DNA of 55,465 nucleotides. It comes from JAADHG01 sp964418645. GTDB lineage: Bacteria > Bacteroidota > Bacteroidia > Flavobacteriales > Flavobacteriaceae. The notes beneath the pieces are model-generated. The model was not told the origin of the DNA. It did not search any database and saw nothing but the letters and a program-made list of their open reading frames with translations. Positions 34,151-43,771 of the stretch are shown in pieces (the stretch's first letter is position 1; every line of letters begins with the position of its first letter). Made by a program: the position numbers and the translations under genes. Where the stretch lies: contig CAYQME010000013.1 of the NCBI GenBank assembly GCA_964418645.1, positions 1 through 55,465 of the forward strand, given 5' to 3'.

Positions 34151-35755
34151 ATGCATAAAAGGCTCTCAAATTTTATTTTTATAGTTGTTATAAGTTTAGT
34201 CATCTCAAATTGTGCTAATCGTGGTACGCCATCAGGTGGCGAAAAAGACATAACTCCTCCAGTAATTATTAAATCTGAGCCTGAAAATTATTCCATAAAT
34301 TTTAAGACTAATGAGATAAAAATTTATTTTGATGAGTATATTAAAGTTAAAGATTTACAAAAACAGCTCATTATTTCTCCACCTATGGATCCAGAACCAG
34401 AGATTACACCTTTAGGTTCTGCCAGTAAATATATAACTATAAAGATTACAGATAAACTTTTGCCCAATACTACCTACGCCTTTAATTTTGGCGAAAGTAT
34501 TATAGATAACAATGAGTCAAATCCGTATCCATATTATCGTTATGTGTTTTCTACAGGAGATTATATAGATTCTCTTAATGTTAATGGTTATATAAAAGAT
34601 GCTTTAAATAGAAAACCGGATGAGTATGTTTCGGTTTTACTCTATGAAATTGATTCGGCGTTTACAGATTCTATTATTTATAAAGAAAAACCAAAATATA
34701 TAACGAATACGCTTGATAGTACTACGACTTTTAAGTTAGAGAATTTAAAAGATGGAGAGTATTTAATGATTGCTTTAAAAGATGAAAACAGCAATTATAC
34801 ATTTCAGCAAAGAACAGATAAAATAGGATTTCTTAAAGAGTTTATTACGGTGCCAACCGATTCTGTGTACGAAATAAATCTATTTAAAGAAAGTATTGAT
34901 TTTAAGGCGACAAGACCAAAGTTAATTTCAGGAAATAAAATAGCTTTTGGATATGAAGGCGGTACTGAAAAAATGAAAATAGGACTATTATCGCAAGTCC
35001 CTGAAGATTTTAAAAGCGTAATAACTCAGGATTCAGAAAAGGACTCACTAAATTATTGGTATCTGCCTGATATAAAAGTGGATTCATTGTTGTTTAAAGT
35101 CACTAATATTAATTTTATTGACACATTAACAGTGAAAATTAAAGCCAAAAAAAAAGATTCATTACTGTTAAAGCCTATTCAATCCAGAGCACTTAAACTG
35201 ACTGAAGATTTTGAATTACAGTCAAATGTTCCTTTTCAAAATATTGATGAAAGTAAAGTGACAATTCTCGATAAGGATTCTATTTCTGTTGGCTTTACAA
35301 CAGCATTAGATACTTTTAAAAATAGATACAAGTTTAATTTTGATAAAACAGAAGAGAATAGCTATAAAATACAAATGCTTCCAGAAACATTTACAGATTT
35401 TTTTGGAAACAAAAACGACACACTCAATTATACTGTTAGAACAAAAGCACTTTCAGACTACGGAGATATAAGAGTGACCTTACGTAATGCCACTTATCCA
35501 GTAATTTTACAGTTAGTAAGTCAGCAAGATATTGTTGAAGATGAAAAATTTCATAATAGCAATACACCTATAGATTTTTTAAGTATTACTCCAGGGAAAT
35601 ATTACTTAAGAGTGATTTTTGATACTAATGGGAATAAAAAATATGATGCTGGGAATTACTTGAAAAAACAACAACCAGAACGCGTGAGCTATTTTCCTGA
35701 ATTGTTAGATATTAGAGCCTATTCTGAGCAAGTGTACGAGTTTATTTTAAAGTAA
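34151..35755 (+). CDS. Ig-like domain lipoprotein
   Basis: A 534-residue lipoprotein with a signal ending LVISNCANRGTPSGGEKD, a start very common in Bacteroidetes Ig-like (Big_5 type) lipoproteins. Residues about 28-135 form that domain: DITPPVIIKSEPENYSINFKTNEIKIYFDEYI then ITIKITDKLLPNTTYAFNFGESIID. A second beta-rich region with LKDGEYLMIALKDENSNYTF (carboxypeptidase-regulatory-like) follows, and the end has PGKYYLRVIFDTNGNKKYDAGNY, another such unit. Likely an outer-membrane or surface structural protein; no enzyme motif. Its 3' end overlaps the convergent omega-amidase gene by 14 bases. Confidence 0.85.
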   Translation: MHKRLSNFIFIVVISLVISNCANRGTPSGGEKDITPPVIIKSEPENYSINFKTNEIKIYFDEYIKVKDLQKQLIISPPMDPEPEITPLGSASKYITIKITDKLLPNTTYAFNFGESIIDNNESNPYPYYRYVFSTGDYIDSLNVNGYIKDALNRKPDEYVSVLLYEIDSAFTDSIIYKEKPKYITNTLDSTTTFKLENLKDGEYLMIALKDENSNYTFQQRTDKIGFLKEFITVPTDSVYEINLFKESIDFKATRPKLISGNKIAFGYEGGTEKMKIGLLSQVPEDFKSVITQDSEKDSLNYWYLPDIKVDSLLFKVTNINFIDTLTVKIKAKKKDSLLLKPIQSRALKLTEDFELQSNVPFQNIDESKVTILDKDSISVGFTTALDTFKNRYKFNFDKTEENSYKIQMLPETFTDFFGNKNDTLNYTVRTKALSDYGDIRVTLRNATYPVILQLVSQQDIVEDEKFHNSNTPIDFLSITPGKYYLRVIFDTNGNKKYDAGNYLKKQQPERVSYFPELLDIRAYSEQVYEFILK

Positions 35756-36521
35756 AGGCATCGCTGTCATTTAAGAATTTTAGTTTTTCTCGTATTGAAG
35801 TTAAATGTGCTTTACTTAAAGTCACTATTTCTACGTGCTCTTTTCCATCTTCAATATCAAATAGTTGTTCTCCTAAAACATCATAAGCAGCAGAATGCCC
35901 AGAGTATTCATGATTATTTGCATCTAATCCAACACGATTTACACCAATGCAGTAACTCATATTTTCAATGGCTCTAGCTTTTAGCAAAGCATCCCAGGCA
36001 GTAATTCTTGGTTTTGGCCAATTAGCAACATAGAATAACACATCATATATTTCGGTATTTCGCGCCCAAACAGGGAAACGTAAATCGTAACAAATTAAGG
36101 GGCAGATTTTCCAGCCTTTATAGTCTATAATTACTTTGGCATTACCAGAAGCATAGACCTCATTTTCTCTAGCAAGCGTAAAGGTGTGTCGTTTGTCATA
36201 GATTTCCATTGTGCCATCTGGTTTGGCAAATACAAACCGATTAAAAAACTTATCTTTTTTTTCTATAACAATGCTTCCGCCAATTGCAGCATTAGATCTT
36301 AGGGCTATTTCAAGCATCCATTTTATAGTTTCCCCTTCCATAGTTTCAGCCACATTACTTGGAGACATTGTAAAACCAGATGTAAACATTTCGGGTAATA
36401 AAATGATATCAACAGATTGCCCTATTTTTTTAATTTTTTCAGCAAAATTGTTTCTGTTCTGTTCTGGATTTTCCCAAATCAAATTAGATTGAAGCATTGC
36501 TATTTTTAAGAGGTCTTGCAT
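35742..36521 (-). CDS. Nitrilase-family omega-amidase (YafV-like)
   Basis: A 259-residue carbon-nitrogen hydrolase with the full Glu-Lys-Cys triad: Glu44 in LLPEMFTSGF, Lys110 in YDKRHTF, Cys144 in CPLICYDLRFPVW. Proteins like this (YafV, NIT2) hydrolyse alpha-ketoglutaramate and related omega-amides. The neighbour 13 bases upstream is a methionine aminotransferase that can use glutamine, so the pair likely completes glutamine-driven transamination, with amidase removal of the ketoglutaramate pulling the reaction forward. The role is inferred from family and context. Confidence 0.9.
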   Translation of the reverse strand: MQDLLKIAMLQSNLIWENPEQNRNNFAEKIKKIGQSVDIILLPEMFTSGFTMSPSNVAETMEGETIKWMLEIALRSNAAIGGSIVIEKKDKFFNRFVFAKPDGTMEIYDKRHTFTLARENEVYASGNAKVIIDYKGWKICPLICYDLRFPVWARNTEIYDVLFYVANWPKPRITAWDALLKARAIENMSYCIGVNRVGLDANNHEYSGHSAAYDVLGEQLFDIEDGKEHVEIVTLSKAHLTSIREKLKFLNDSDAFTLK

Positions 36522-36534
36522 ATTATAAAAGTAA

Positions 36535-37677
36535 CTAAATTCTATTTAATATGTCTGCTGCTTTTTTTAAAGTATCCTCAGTTTTTGCGAAACAAAAGCG
36601 AAGGACTTTATTATCTAAACCGTTTTCGTTAAATACAGATAATGGAATGGAAGCTAAGCCGTTTTCAATAGTTAATCGTCTTGCAAAATCCACATCAAAT
36701 TCAGAAGTGATTTCTGAATAATCTAAAACCTGAAAATAGGTCCCTTTTGAAGGAGTAAATCTAAACTTTGAGTCTTTAATTAGATTTAAAAATAAATCTC
36801 TTTTCTCTTGATAGAATCCTGATAATTCTTTATAATGTCTCGCTTCTTGCAAATAGTCTGCCAATGCTTTTTGAACTGGATGATTCACACAAAACACATT
36901 AAACTGATGTACTTTTTTAAACTCTTCCATGAGCTCTTTTGGAGCACAACAATAGCCCATTTTCCAACCGGTATTATGAAACGTTTTTCCAAATGAAGCT
37001 ACTATAAAACTTCTAGACTTTAAATCTTGAAACAGACAGGCGCTTTGGTGTTGTTCGCCATCAAAAATAATATGTTCATATACTTCATCGCTTAATACGA
37101 TAATATTTGTATTTTCTGTTAGCTTTTGTAGCTGCAATATATCGTGTTTAGAAAACAAGGATCCGCTAGGGTTTTGAGGTGTATTGATGATAATCATTTT
37201 AGTGTTATCATTAATTTTATGTTTTACTTCTTCCCAACTAATATTATAATATGGAGCTTCCAATTGTACCGAAATCGTCTTTCCTCCATTTAGTGTTATT
37301 GCTGGTTCGTAACAATCGTATGCTGGACGAAAAATAATAACTTCATCATCTTCTCTAATAAATGTAGAAATTATAGTGTAAATAGCTTGAGTAGCTCCAG
37401 CAGTAACTGTTATTTCCGTTTCTGGATGATATGTAGAGCCATAAAGTAAATCAAACTTGTGAGTAATGGCTTCACGCAACTCAAAAATTCCAGCCATCGG
37501 CGCATATTGATTATGGCCATTATTCATAGCGTTAGTTACCAAATCAATTAATTTTTGGTCACTTTTAAAATTTGGAAATCCTTGAGACAAATTAATTGCA
37601 TTGTGCTTATTAGCTAATGTTCCCATTATCGTAAAAATGGTAGTCTCTATATTTGGAAGTTTGGAAGAAAAACGCAT
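36535..37677 (-). CDS. Methionine aminotransferase (YbdL-like, fold type I PLP)
   Basis: A 380-residue PLP aminotransferase: INLSQGFPNFK near 28-38, TVTAGATQAIYTII, IIINTPQNPSGSLFS at 162-176, SDEVYEHIIFD, and the Schiff-base Lys231 in SFGKTFHNTGWKMGY. The start and length match the methionine aminotransferase YbdL group, which makes methionine from its ketoacid KMTB in methionine salvage, often with glutamine as donor. It is co-transcribed with the omega-amidase 13 bases downstream. Confidence 0.9.
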   Translation of the reverse strand: MRFSSKLPNIETTIFTIMGTLANKHNAINLSQGFPNFKSDQKLIDLVTNAMNNGHNQYAPMAGIFELREAITHKFDLLYGSTYHPETEITVTAGATQAIYTIISTFIREDDEVIIFRPAYDCYEPAITLNGGKTISVQLEAPYYNISWEEVKHKINDNTKMIIINTPQNPSGSLFSKHDILQLQKLTENTNIIVLSDEVYEHIIFDGEQHQSACLFQDLKSRSFIVASFGKTFHNTGWKMGYCCAPKELMEEFKKVHQFNVFCVNHPVQKALADYLQEARHYKELSGFYQEKRDLFLNLIKDSKFRFTPSKGTYFQVLDYSEITSEFDVDFARRLTIENGLASIPLSVFNENGLDNKVLRFCFAKTEDTLKKAADILNRI

Positions 37678-37731
37678 AAAATATTTTTTATAAAAATATA
37701 AAAAACAAGCATTTACTAGACGTTATTCATG

Positions 37732-38667
37732 CTATTCTTTTAATTGAATAGCATCTACTTTATTAAATACAGAAATAATTAAACGAACAGCTTCTTTATA
37801 AAACGCTGGCTGTATGTTCTCATAATCATCGGTAGGTTTATGATAATCTTTATGATCGGCAACCCCAAAATACAGAAATGGAGTCCCTCTTTTATGAAAG
37901 GAACCATGGTCTGAAGAGTAAATCCAGTTTTCTTTGCCATCGTCTCCATCATGTCCAGTTACAAGGCTTAATTTCTTAGAGGTATTAGAATTCAATATTA
38001 AACGCTTCAAAGTTTCATTAAATCGTGTTCCAACGGCAAACAATTCATTCTCGTCACTACGACTAATCATGTCCATGTTTATATTCATTTTAATAGATTT
38101 AAAAGGAATAATGGAATGTTTTACATAATACTGAGAACCTTTTAAACCTAGTTCTTCACCATCAAAAGCGGCTAAAATTACAGAATGTTTTGGCGGATTA
38201 TTTTTAAGATATTCTGCAAAACTAAACAAAGCACTTACTCCTGAGGCATCATCATCTGCGCCATTGTAAATTTCCCCTCTTAGGATGCCTTCATGATCGT
38301 AATGTGCACTAATTACAATATAAGCATCTGGAAATTCAGTACCTTTGATGAGCCCCAACACATTAACGGCATTGTATGTTTTACCTTTTGTGTTAAAAGA
38401 AAAATTTTGTTGAAAAGACTCCCCAAGAGGTAGAACATTTAGTTTTTCAAACTGATTAATTATATATTGCTTTGCTTTAATTCCGCCTTTAGTCCCCGTA
38501 CGTCTTCCTTCAAAGGCATCAGAAGACAATGTTTTAATGTGATGTAATAACGACTCTTCACTATAGGATATCTGTTTATTTAATGGCTTTACATAGGTTG
38601 TTTGTCCTACACAGGGCATGCCAAGCAAAAAAAGTAATATGCCAAGGCTTATTATTTTTGAATTCAT
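37732..38667 (-). CDS. M28-family zinc aminopeptidase, secreted
   Basis: A 311-residue exported metallopeptidase (signal cleavage near MPCVGQTTY). Two-zinc M28 ligands are visible: VISAHYDHEG (His, Asp), YNGADDDASGVSALF (bridging Asp), AFDGEELGLKGSQYY (catalytic and binding Glu), NMDMISRSD and the late His in YFGVADHKDYHKPTDD. It likely frees amino acids from peptides in the periplasm or outside. It is alone, with a promoter box upstream next to the sdh terminator. Confidence 0.92.
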   Translation of the reverse strand: MNSKIISLGILLFLLGMPCVGQTTYVKPLNKQISYSEESLLHHIKTLSSDAFEGRRTGTKGGIKAKQYIINQFEKLNVLPLGESFQQNFSFNTKGKTYNAVNVLGLIKGTEFPDAYIVISAHYDHEGILRGEIYNGADDDASGVSALFSFAEYLKNNPPKHSVILAAFDGEELGLKGSQYYVKHSIIPFKSIKMNINMDMISRSDENELFAVGTRFNETLKRLILNSNTSKKLSLVTGHDGDDGKENWIYSSDHGSFHKRGTPFLYFGVADHKDYHKPTDDYENIQPAFYKEAVRLIISVFNKVDAIQLKE

Positions 38668-38695
38668 TAGAGGGATATTATAAAGATTATGTACT

Positions 38696-38703
38696 CAAAG
38701 CTA
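38696..38703 (-). promoter_or_regulatory. Predicted -7 box of the M28 peptidase gene
   Basis: TAGCTTTG on the minus strand fits TAnnTTTG, 28 bases from the ATG, directly downstream of the sdh terminator. Confidence 0.4.
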
Positions 38704-38705
38704 AA

Positions 38706-38740
38706 TAAAAAATCCTAAGCAAAAGCTTAGGATAATTTTT
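38706..38740 (-). terminator. Rho-independent terminator of sdhCAB
   Basis: On the minus strand ATCCTAAGC-TTTT-GCTTAGGAT (38712-38733) is followed by TTTTTTA. It lies 34 bases after the sdhB stop. Confidence 0.9.
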
Positions 38741-38766
38741 TTATGATAAGTTTATATTTAATCATA

Positions 38767-39507
38767 CTATTTTAAACTTGCTTTCATGAGCTCTTTATTC
38801 ATGCGCGCAATATTCTCTAAAGAAATGCCTTTAGGGCATTCTACTTCACAAGCTCCTGTATTAGTGCAGTTACCAAAACCTTCCAAATCCATCTGTGCCA
38901 CCATATTTTGAACACGTTGGTGTGCTTCCACTTTGCCTTGTGGTAACAAGGTAAATTGAGATACTTTAGCAGAAACAAATAACATGGCAGAAGCATTTTT
39001 GCATGAAGCTACGCAAGCACCACAACCAATACACTCGGCAGAGTCAAAAGCTTCGGCAGCTGCTTCTTTTGCAATTGGTAAAGAATTTGCTTCTGGAGCT
39101 CCTCCTGTATTAAATGAAGTATAACCTCCCGCTTGTTGAATACGCTCAAAAGCCCTTCTGTCAACTACTAAATCTTTAATAACAGGGAATGCATTTGCTC
39201 TAAAAGGTTCTATGAAAATAGTTTGTCCATCAGTAAATGAACGCATGTATAATTGACAAGTGGTAACCAATTTTTTAGGGCCGTGAGCTTCTCCGTTGAT
39301 GTACAAAGAGCACATGCCACAAACACCTTCTCTACAATCGTTATCAAAAGAAATAACGTCTTCTCCTTTTTCAACTAATTGTTGATTTAAGACATCCATC
39401 ATTTCTAAAAAAGAGGTGTCAGATGAAATATCAGTAACATTATAGTCTTGCATGCTACCTTTAGCATTTACATTTTCTTGACGCCATATTTTTAAAGTAA
39501 AATCCAT
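38767..39507 (-). CDS. sdhB: Succinate dehydrogenase/fumarate reductase iron-sulfur subunit
   Basis: A 246-residue subunit of complex II. The [2Fe-2S] domain has CREGVCGMCSLYINGEAHG and a later Cys in TTCQLYM. The [4Fe-4S] and [3Fe-4S] ligands are in CIGCGACVASCKNAS and NCTNTGACEVECPKGI. It passes electrons from SdhA FAD to quinone in the membrane. Third in the sdhCAB operon, 32 bases after sdhA; it needs clusters from the SUF system encoded in the same window. Confidence 0.97.
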   Translation of the reverse strand: MDFTLKIWRQENVNAKGSMQDYNVTDISSDTSFLEMMDVLNQQLVEKGEDVISFDNDCREGVCGMCSLYINGEAHGPKKLVTTCQLYMRSFTDGQTIFIEPFRANAFPVIKDLVVDRRAFERIQQAGGYTSFNTGGAPEANSLPIAKEAAAEAFDSAECIGCGACVASCKNASAMLFVSAKVSQFTLLPQGKVEAHQRVQNMVAQMDLEGFGNCTNTGACEVECPKGISLENIARMNKELMKASLK

Positions 39508-39539
39508 TTTATATTGTTTTAGTTACTTATAACTAACTT

Positions 39540-41489
39540 TTATTTGTAATTGCGTTGTTTCAATTCAATTGCTTTAAAAGCAAGAGACTCCTTATGCAAT
39601 TTAGGGTTATCAACATTACCAGAACATTCCCAAGCTGCAACATACATATAGTCCTTATCGTCTCTTCTGGCTTCTCCTTTTTGTGCCCCATCAAGTTCTA
39701 TAGATTCTTCTCTATAATGCGCTCCGCATGATTCATTTCTATTTAAGGCGTCAATGGCGATTAATTCTCCCATTTCTAAAAAGTCAGCTACACGAGTAGC
39801 TTTTTCTAATTCCGTATTAAACTGATTAGCTTTTCCTGTTACTCTAAGGTCTTTCCAAAATTCTTCACGAATGATTTTAATTTCTGTAATAGCCTCTTTT
39901 AGTCCTTTTTCACTTCTGGATAAACCAACTTTGTCCCACATTAAAAGGCCTAATTTTTTATGAAAATAATCGGGCGATTTAGTACCATTAATAGCAAACA
40001 ATTTTTCTATTAGATTTTTAACTCCTGTTTCAGCAGTTTCAAACTCAGAAGTATTGGTGTCAATTGGTCCTGTATGAATATCGTCTGCTAAATAGTTTGA
40101 AATAGTAGCAGGTAACACAAAATAGCCATCACATAAGCATTGCATTAATGATGATGCTCCCAAACGATTTGCCCCATGAACACCAAAATTAGATTCACCA
40201 GTGGCATATAAACCAGGAACAGTAGTCATTAACTCATAATCTACCCAAAGCCCTCCCATAGAATAATGAGAAGCAGGATAAATTTTCATTGGTGTTTTGT
40301 ATGGATCGTCTCCTGTAATGTTTTCATACATATCAAACAAGTTTCCATAACGTTCTTTAACCGTATCATCTCCTAAACGAATGATGGCATCAGTAAAATC
40401 TAGGAAAACAGCATAGCCTGCTTTATTTACACCATAACCAGCATCACAGCGTTCTTTGGCTGCACGAGATGCCACATCTCTTGGTACTAAGTTTCCAAAA
40501 GCTGGATAACGTCTTTCTAAATAGTAATCTCTATTTTCTTCGGTAATTTCGGTTGGTTTTAGTTTTCCTTCTCTAATGGCATTTACATCATTCATATTTT
40601 TCGGCACCCAAATTCTTCCGTCATTTCTTAATGATTCTGACATTAAAGTTAATTTACTTTGATGGTCTCCAGAAACAGGAATACATGTTGGGTGAATTTG
40701 ACAGTATGCAGGATTGGCAAAAAAGGCTCCTTTTTTATAGGTTTTCCATGCTGCTGTAACATTACAACCCATAGCGTTAGTAGATAGATAAAAGACGTTT
40801 CCATAGCCTCCTGTTGCCAAAACAACGGCATGAGCACCAAAACGCTCTATTTTTCCTGTAACTAAATCTCTTGTAATAATCCCCCTTGCTTTACCATCAA
40901 CAATAACTACATCTAACATTTCATGACGGCTGTAAGGTGTAACTGTTCCAGCTTTTATTTGTCTGTTCATGGAGCTGTAAGCTCCCAATAATAATTGCTG
41001 ACCAGTTGCTCCCGAAGCATAAAATGTTCTCGATACTTGCGCTCCACCGAAAGAACGATTAGCTAAAGTTCCACCATATTCTCGCGCAAACGGAACACCT
41101 TGAGCAACACATTGATCAATAATATTTCCACTTAATTGCGCTAAACGATAAACATCATCTTCTCGCCCTCTATAATCACCACCTTTTACGGTATCGTAAA
41201 ATAAACGATAATCGCTATCATTATCGTTTTGGTAATTTTTTGATGCGTTTATTCCACCTTGTGCAGCAATTGAGTGTGCTCGTCTTGGGCTATCTTGGAA
41301 GTAAAATGCTTTAACATTGTAGCCGGCTTCGCCTAGTGTAGCAGCTGCAGATGCACCCGCTAAACCAGTTCCTACAACAATAACATCAATTTTTCTTCTG
41401 TTGGCAGGATTTACTAAATTAGTGTGGGCTTTATAATTGTCCCATTTATCTTTAATTTCTCCTTCAGGTATTTTTGCGTCTAATGCCAT
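39540..41489 (-). CDS. sdhA: Succinate dehydrogenase/fumarate reductase flavoprotein subunit
   Basis: A 649-residue FAD subunit of type-B succinate:quinone oxidoreductase. It has the dinucleotide fold VVGTGLAGASAAATLGEAGYN, the FAD-linking His in RAHSIAAQGGINA, the substrate-site ATGGYG and HPTCIPVSGD, YPASHYSMGGLW and the C-terminal CGAHYREES. It oxidises succinate (or reduces fumarate). Middle gene of sdhCAB; starts 12 bases after sdhC. Confidence 0.97.
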   Translation of the reverse strand: MALDAKIPEGEIKDKWDNYKAHTNLVNPANRRKIDVIVVGTGLAGASAAATLGEAGYNVKAFYFQDSPRRAHSIAAQGGINASKNYQNDNDSDYRLFYDTVKGGDYRGREDDVYRLAQLSGNIIDQCVAQGVPFAREYGGTLANRSFGGAQVSRTFYASGATGQQLLLGAYSSMNRQIKAGTVTPYSRHEMLDVVIVDGKARGIITRDLVTGKIERFGAHAVVLATGGYGNVFYLSTNAMGCNVTAAWKTYKKGAFFANPAYCQIHPTCIPVSGDHQSKLTLMSESLRNDGRIWVPKNMNDVNAIREGKLKPTEITEENRDYYLERRYPAFGNLVPRDVASRAAKERCDAGYGVNKAGYAVFLDFTDAIIRLGDDTVKERYGNLFDMYENITGDDPYKTPMKIYPASHYSMGGLWVDYELMTTVPGLYATGESNFGVHGANRLGASSLMQCLCDGYFVLPATISNYLADDIHTGPIDTNTSEFETAETGVKNLIEKLFAINGTKSPDYFHKKLGLLMWDKVGLSRSEKGLKEAITEIKIIREEFWKDLRVTGKANQFNTELEKATRVADFLEMGELIAIDALNRNESCGAHYREESIELDGAQKGEARRDDKDYMYVAAWECSGNVDNPKLHKESLAFKAIELKQRNYK

Positions 41490-41501
41490 ATTTAATTACG
41501 A

Positions 41502-42164
41502 TTAATGGTGTGTGAAATAATGAAACAGAGCTATGAAAATAAATCCTAAAGGAATAATAATAGCATATGCTCTCCCTATTTTTTGTAATAATTTTTTTCT
41601 TATGGTTGATACTCCTATTGATTGAAATGCTGCTGTAAAACCATGAAGCAAATGTAGCGATAGAAGCACAAAAGCTATAATATATGCAACAACTCTTAAT
41701 GGGTTTTCAAACTTGTGTATTAGTTCTTCAAAATATCTATTGGGATCTTCTGGTAATACTTCTACGTATTTATATTTTAATTCTGGAATCCAAAAATCAA
41801 TAAAATGCAAAACAATAAAAGCCAAAATTACCATGCCACTGTATATCATGTTTCTACTCATCCAAGTAGAATTAGCAGAACCATTATTATTAACATAGCT
41901 TAAGTTTCTTGCGCTCTTGTTTTTAAGTTCTAGGACAAATCCCATCACAAAATGAAATACCACAGCAAAAATTAAAATGGGTTGTATAATAAATTGGATT
42001 AACCAATTGGTTCCCATATAATGCGATACTGCATTGAAGGCGTCTGCATTAAAAACCGATAACATATTAATTGCAAAGTGTTGAAGTAAGAACAACATGA
42101 GGAAGAATGCAGAAAGCGCCATGGCCACTTTTCTTCCAATCGAAGATTTGAAAAATCCGCCCAT
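41502..42164 (-). CDS. sdhC: Succinate dehydrogenase cytochrome b subunit (type B, di-heme)
   Basis: A 220-residue membrane subunit with five hydrophobic segments (for example VAMALSAFFLMLFLLQHF, LIQFIIQPILIFAVVFHFVMGFVL, GMVILAFIVLHFIDFW, VVAYIIAFVLLSLHLLHGFTAAF and the last IIPLGFIFIALFHYF) and His residues placed to bind two hemes. A single membrane subunit with no sdhD is the mark of the Bacteroidetes/Wolinella type-B enzyme, which oxidises or reduces menaquinone. First gene of the operon, with its own promoter. Confidence 0.95.
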   Translation of the reverse strand: MGGFFKSSIGRKVAMALSAFFLMLFLLQHFAINMLSVFNADAFNAVSHYMGTNWLIQFIIQPILIFAVVFHFVMGFVLELKNKSARNLSYVNNNGSANSTWMSRNMIYSGMVILAFIVLHFIDFWIPELKYKYVEVLPEDPNRYFEELIHKFENPLRVVAYIIAFVLLSLHLLHGFTAAFQSIGVSTIRKKLLQKIGRAYAIIIPLGFIFIALFHYFTHH

Positions 42165-42189
42165 TATTTTGAAGTTAATTTATAGGAGA

Positions 42190-42220
42190 CAAATGTAATG
42201 AGCACACTTAATTAACACAA
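42190..42220 (-). promoter_or_regulatory. Predicted sdhCAB promoter
   Basis: TACATTTG (42190-42197, minus strand) and TTG (42218-42220) with a 20-base spacer match the consensus. The ATG of sdhC lies 25 bases downstream of the box. Confidence 0.6.
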
Positions 42221-42261
42221 GTTTTATAGGTTATTTTATTTGATATTTAGAATGTGTTTAA

Positions 42262-43494
42262 TTAAAAGTTAAACCTTGGATTTACAATAGTATTATAAAT
42301 TGATCCAAATGAGTAACTAAACCCAATACTAACAAAGTAATTGTACCCTGATTTTAGTTGTTGTTGCTGAAGTAGTAATTCTTCTAATGACACATCTCCT
42401 GCAGGTAAATCAATTTGATTTCTAGTAATGCTATAGCTACCATTTAAATTCATACTAAACCCTTTAAATAGTCTTACGTTTGTACCTATGAAAAACGATA
42501 ATGAATTTAAACTTGTATCATGTAAAAACTGTTGATAAGAAGCTTGTCCAGAAATATTCCCCCATTTTTGATTCACACTTCCCCCTAGAGCTAATCCATG
42601 CTCCCACAAATATTCAGATTCCTTACCAAAAACAGATCGTTCAATGTAATTATTATACACAGTACCATTTCTATAAGATAGGGTTAGCTGTTTTTTTGAG
42701 GATTCTGAGTATTTAAAAAAGTTATATTCTATTGCAGGTTTGAAAGACCAATAAAAATCTTTATTTCTAAATACTGATGACCCTAACCTTGCAAAAGCAC
42801 CAACAGACCAATGTTCCGTTATGCTTATAATATCACTAGTATTCAAGTATTTAGAACTTTGAATGGATACTATCTCTTCTTCTCCAAAATTAAATGTAGA
42901 TTTATTTTCACTTAATCCTAACCTAATTGAAAATTTGTTTTTATCTGTAACTCGCTTAGCAGAAAGGTTAAAATTTACATTGCTAAATTTACTGGACTCT
43001 TGACCGCTAAAATACCCATTTGCTCCTATACGAAAAACCCAATAATTCCACGGGTCTTTCTCTTTTTTTGCTTCCTCGTCCGATTTCTTTGGACTACTTA
43101 CTGTAATAGAAATATTATCTGTTTTGCCCTGTTTTATCCAAAAGCGAATTAAGCCTAGTTTGATATATTTAAGTATCCGCTGCCGTATATCATCATTAGT
43201 CATGTCAGTGTCTGTAGAAAAACTGAGGGTGTCCTGAATTTTTTCAAATTCATTTTGGCCTATAAATTCTATCTCATAAGCAGTCCCACCACTACCATTT
43301 CTTTGGGTTGTAAAAAATAAATGCACATCTGCATAGTTTTGATCCCTAACAAATTCAACATTATTCAAATTTTGTTTAATGAAGGTATTATCACACCTGT
43401 TACAATCTAGGTAAACTTTTAAATCGGAACTTTTATTTTGAGAAAATAACTGTGAAAAACATAATAGAAAACATAATAATGCCTTTTTAAACAT
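42262..43494 (-). CDS. Predicted outer-membrane beta-barrel protein
   Basis: A 410-residue exported protein: signal peptide (cleavage near FSQLFSQNK, residue 19) then a short domain with C31-x2-C34 (LDCNRCDNTF) and FFTTQRNGSGGTAYEIEFIGQ, and from about residue 145 a row of amphipathic strands ending with aromatic residues and a C-terminal Phe (NPRFNF), as in outer-membrane barrels. I do not recognise a family. The 277 bases upstream (43495-43771) are an AT-rich gap with no gene and no perfect TAnnTTTG box I can defend. Confidence 0.75.
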   Translation of the reverse strand: MFKKALLCFLLCFSQLFSQNKSSDLKVYLDCNRCDNTFIKQNLNNVEFVRDQNYADVHLFFTTQRNGSGGTAYEIEFIGQNEFEKIQDTLSFSTDTDMTNDDIRQRILKYIKLGLIRFWIKQGKTDNISITVSSPKKSDEEAKKEKDPWNYWVFRIGANGYFSGQESSKFSNVNFNLSAKRVTDKNKFSIRLGLSENKSTFNFGEEEIVSIQSSKYLNTSDIISITEHWSVGAFARLGSSVFRNKDFYWSFKPAIEYNFFKYSESSKKQLTLSYRNGTVYNNYIERSVFGKESEYLWEHGLALGGSVNQKWGNISGQASYQQFLHDTSLNSLSFFIGTNVRLFKGFSMNLNGSYSITRNQIDLPAGDVSLEELLLQQQQLKSGYNYFVSIGFSYSFGSIYNTIVNPRFNF

Positions 43495-43771
43495 AATGAT
43501 GGTTTTTTGATTGATTTAATTTAGTTTTAGGAAGTAACAAAAATCATTCCAAAGGAGTATAATTATTTCTTTAGCTGGAGAATAATTTATAGAACCCTAA
43601 CTTAAAGCCATAAAATTAGCTGTTATGTTAACTTTAATCATTAATATTTAGTTTTTGTTAACACTAGAAAGAACTAATATAGAATTATTATAAATAGTAC
43701 AATCATTATAAGAAACTTTTTACAATAAAAAGCAAAAATATTCTTGCTATTATACATATGTCAAGTAGTTT

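Noticed and set aside
43495..43771. AT-rich 277-base gap before the beta-barrel gene
   Set aside because: I looked for small ORFs, hairpins and TAnnTTTG boxes and found nothing convincing.
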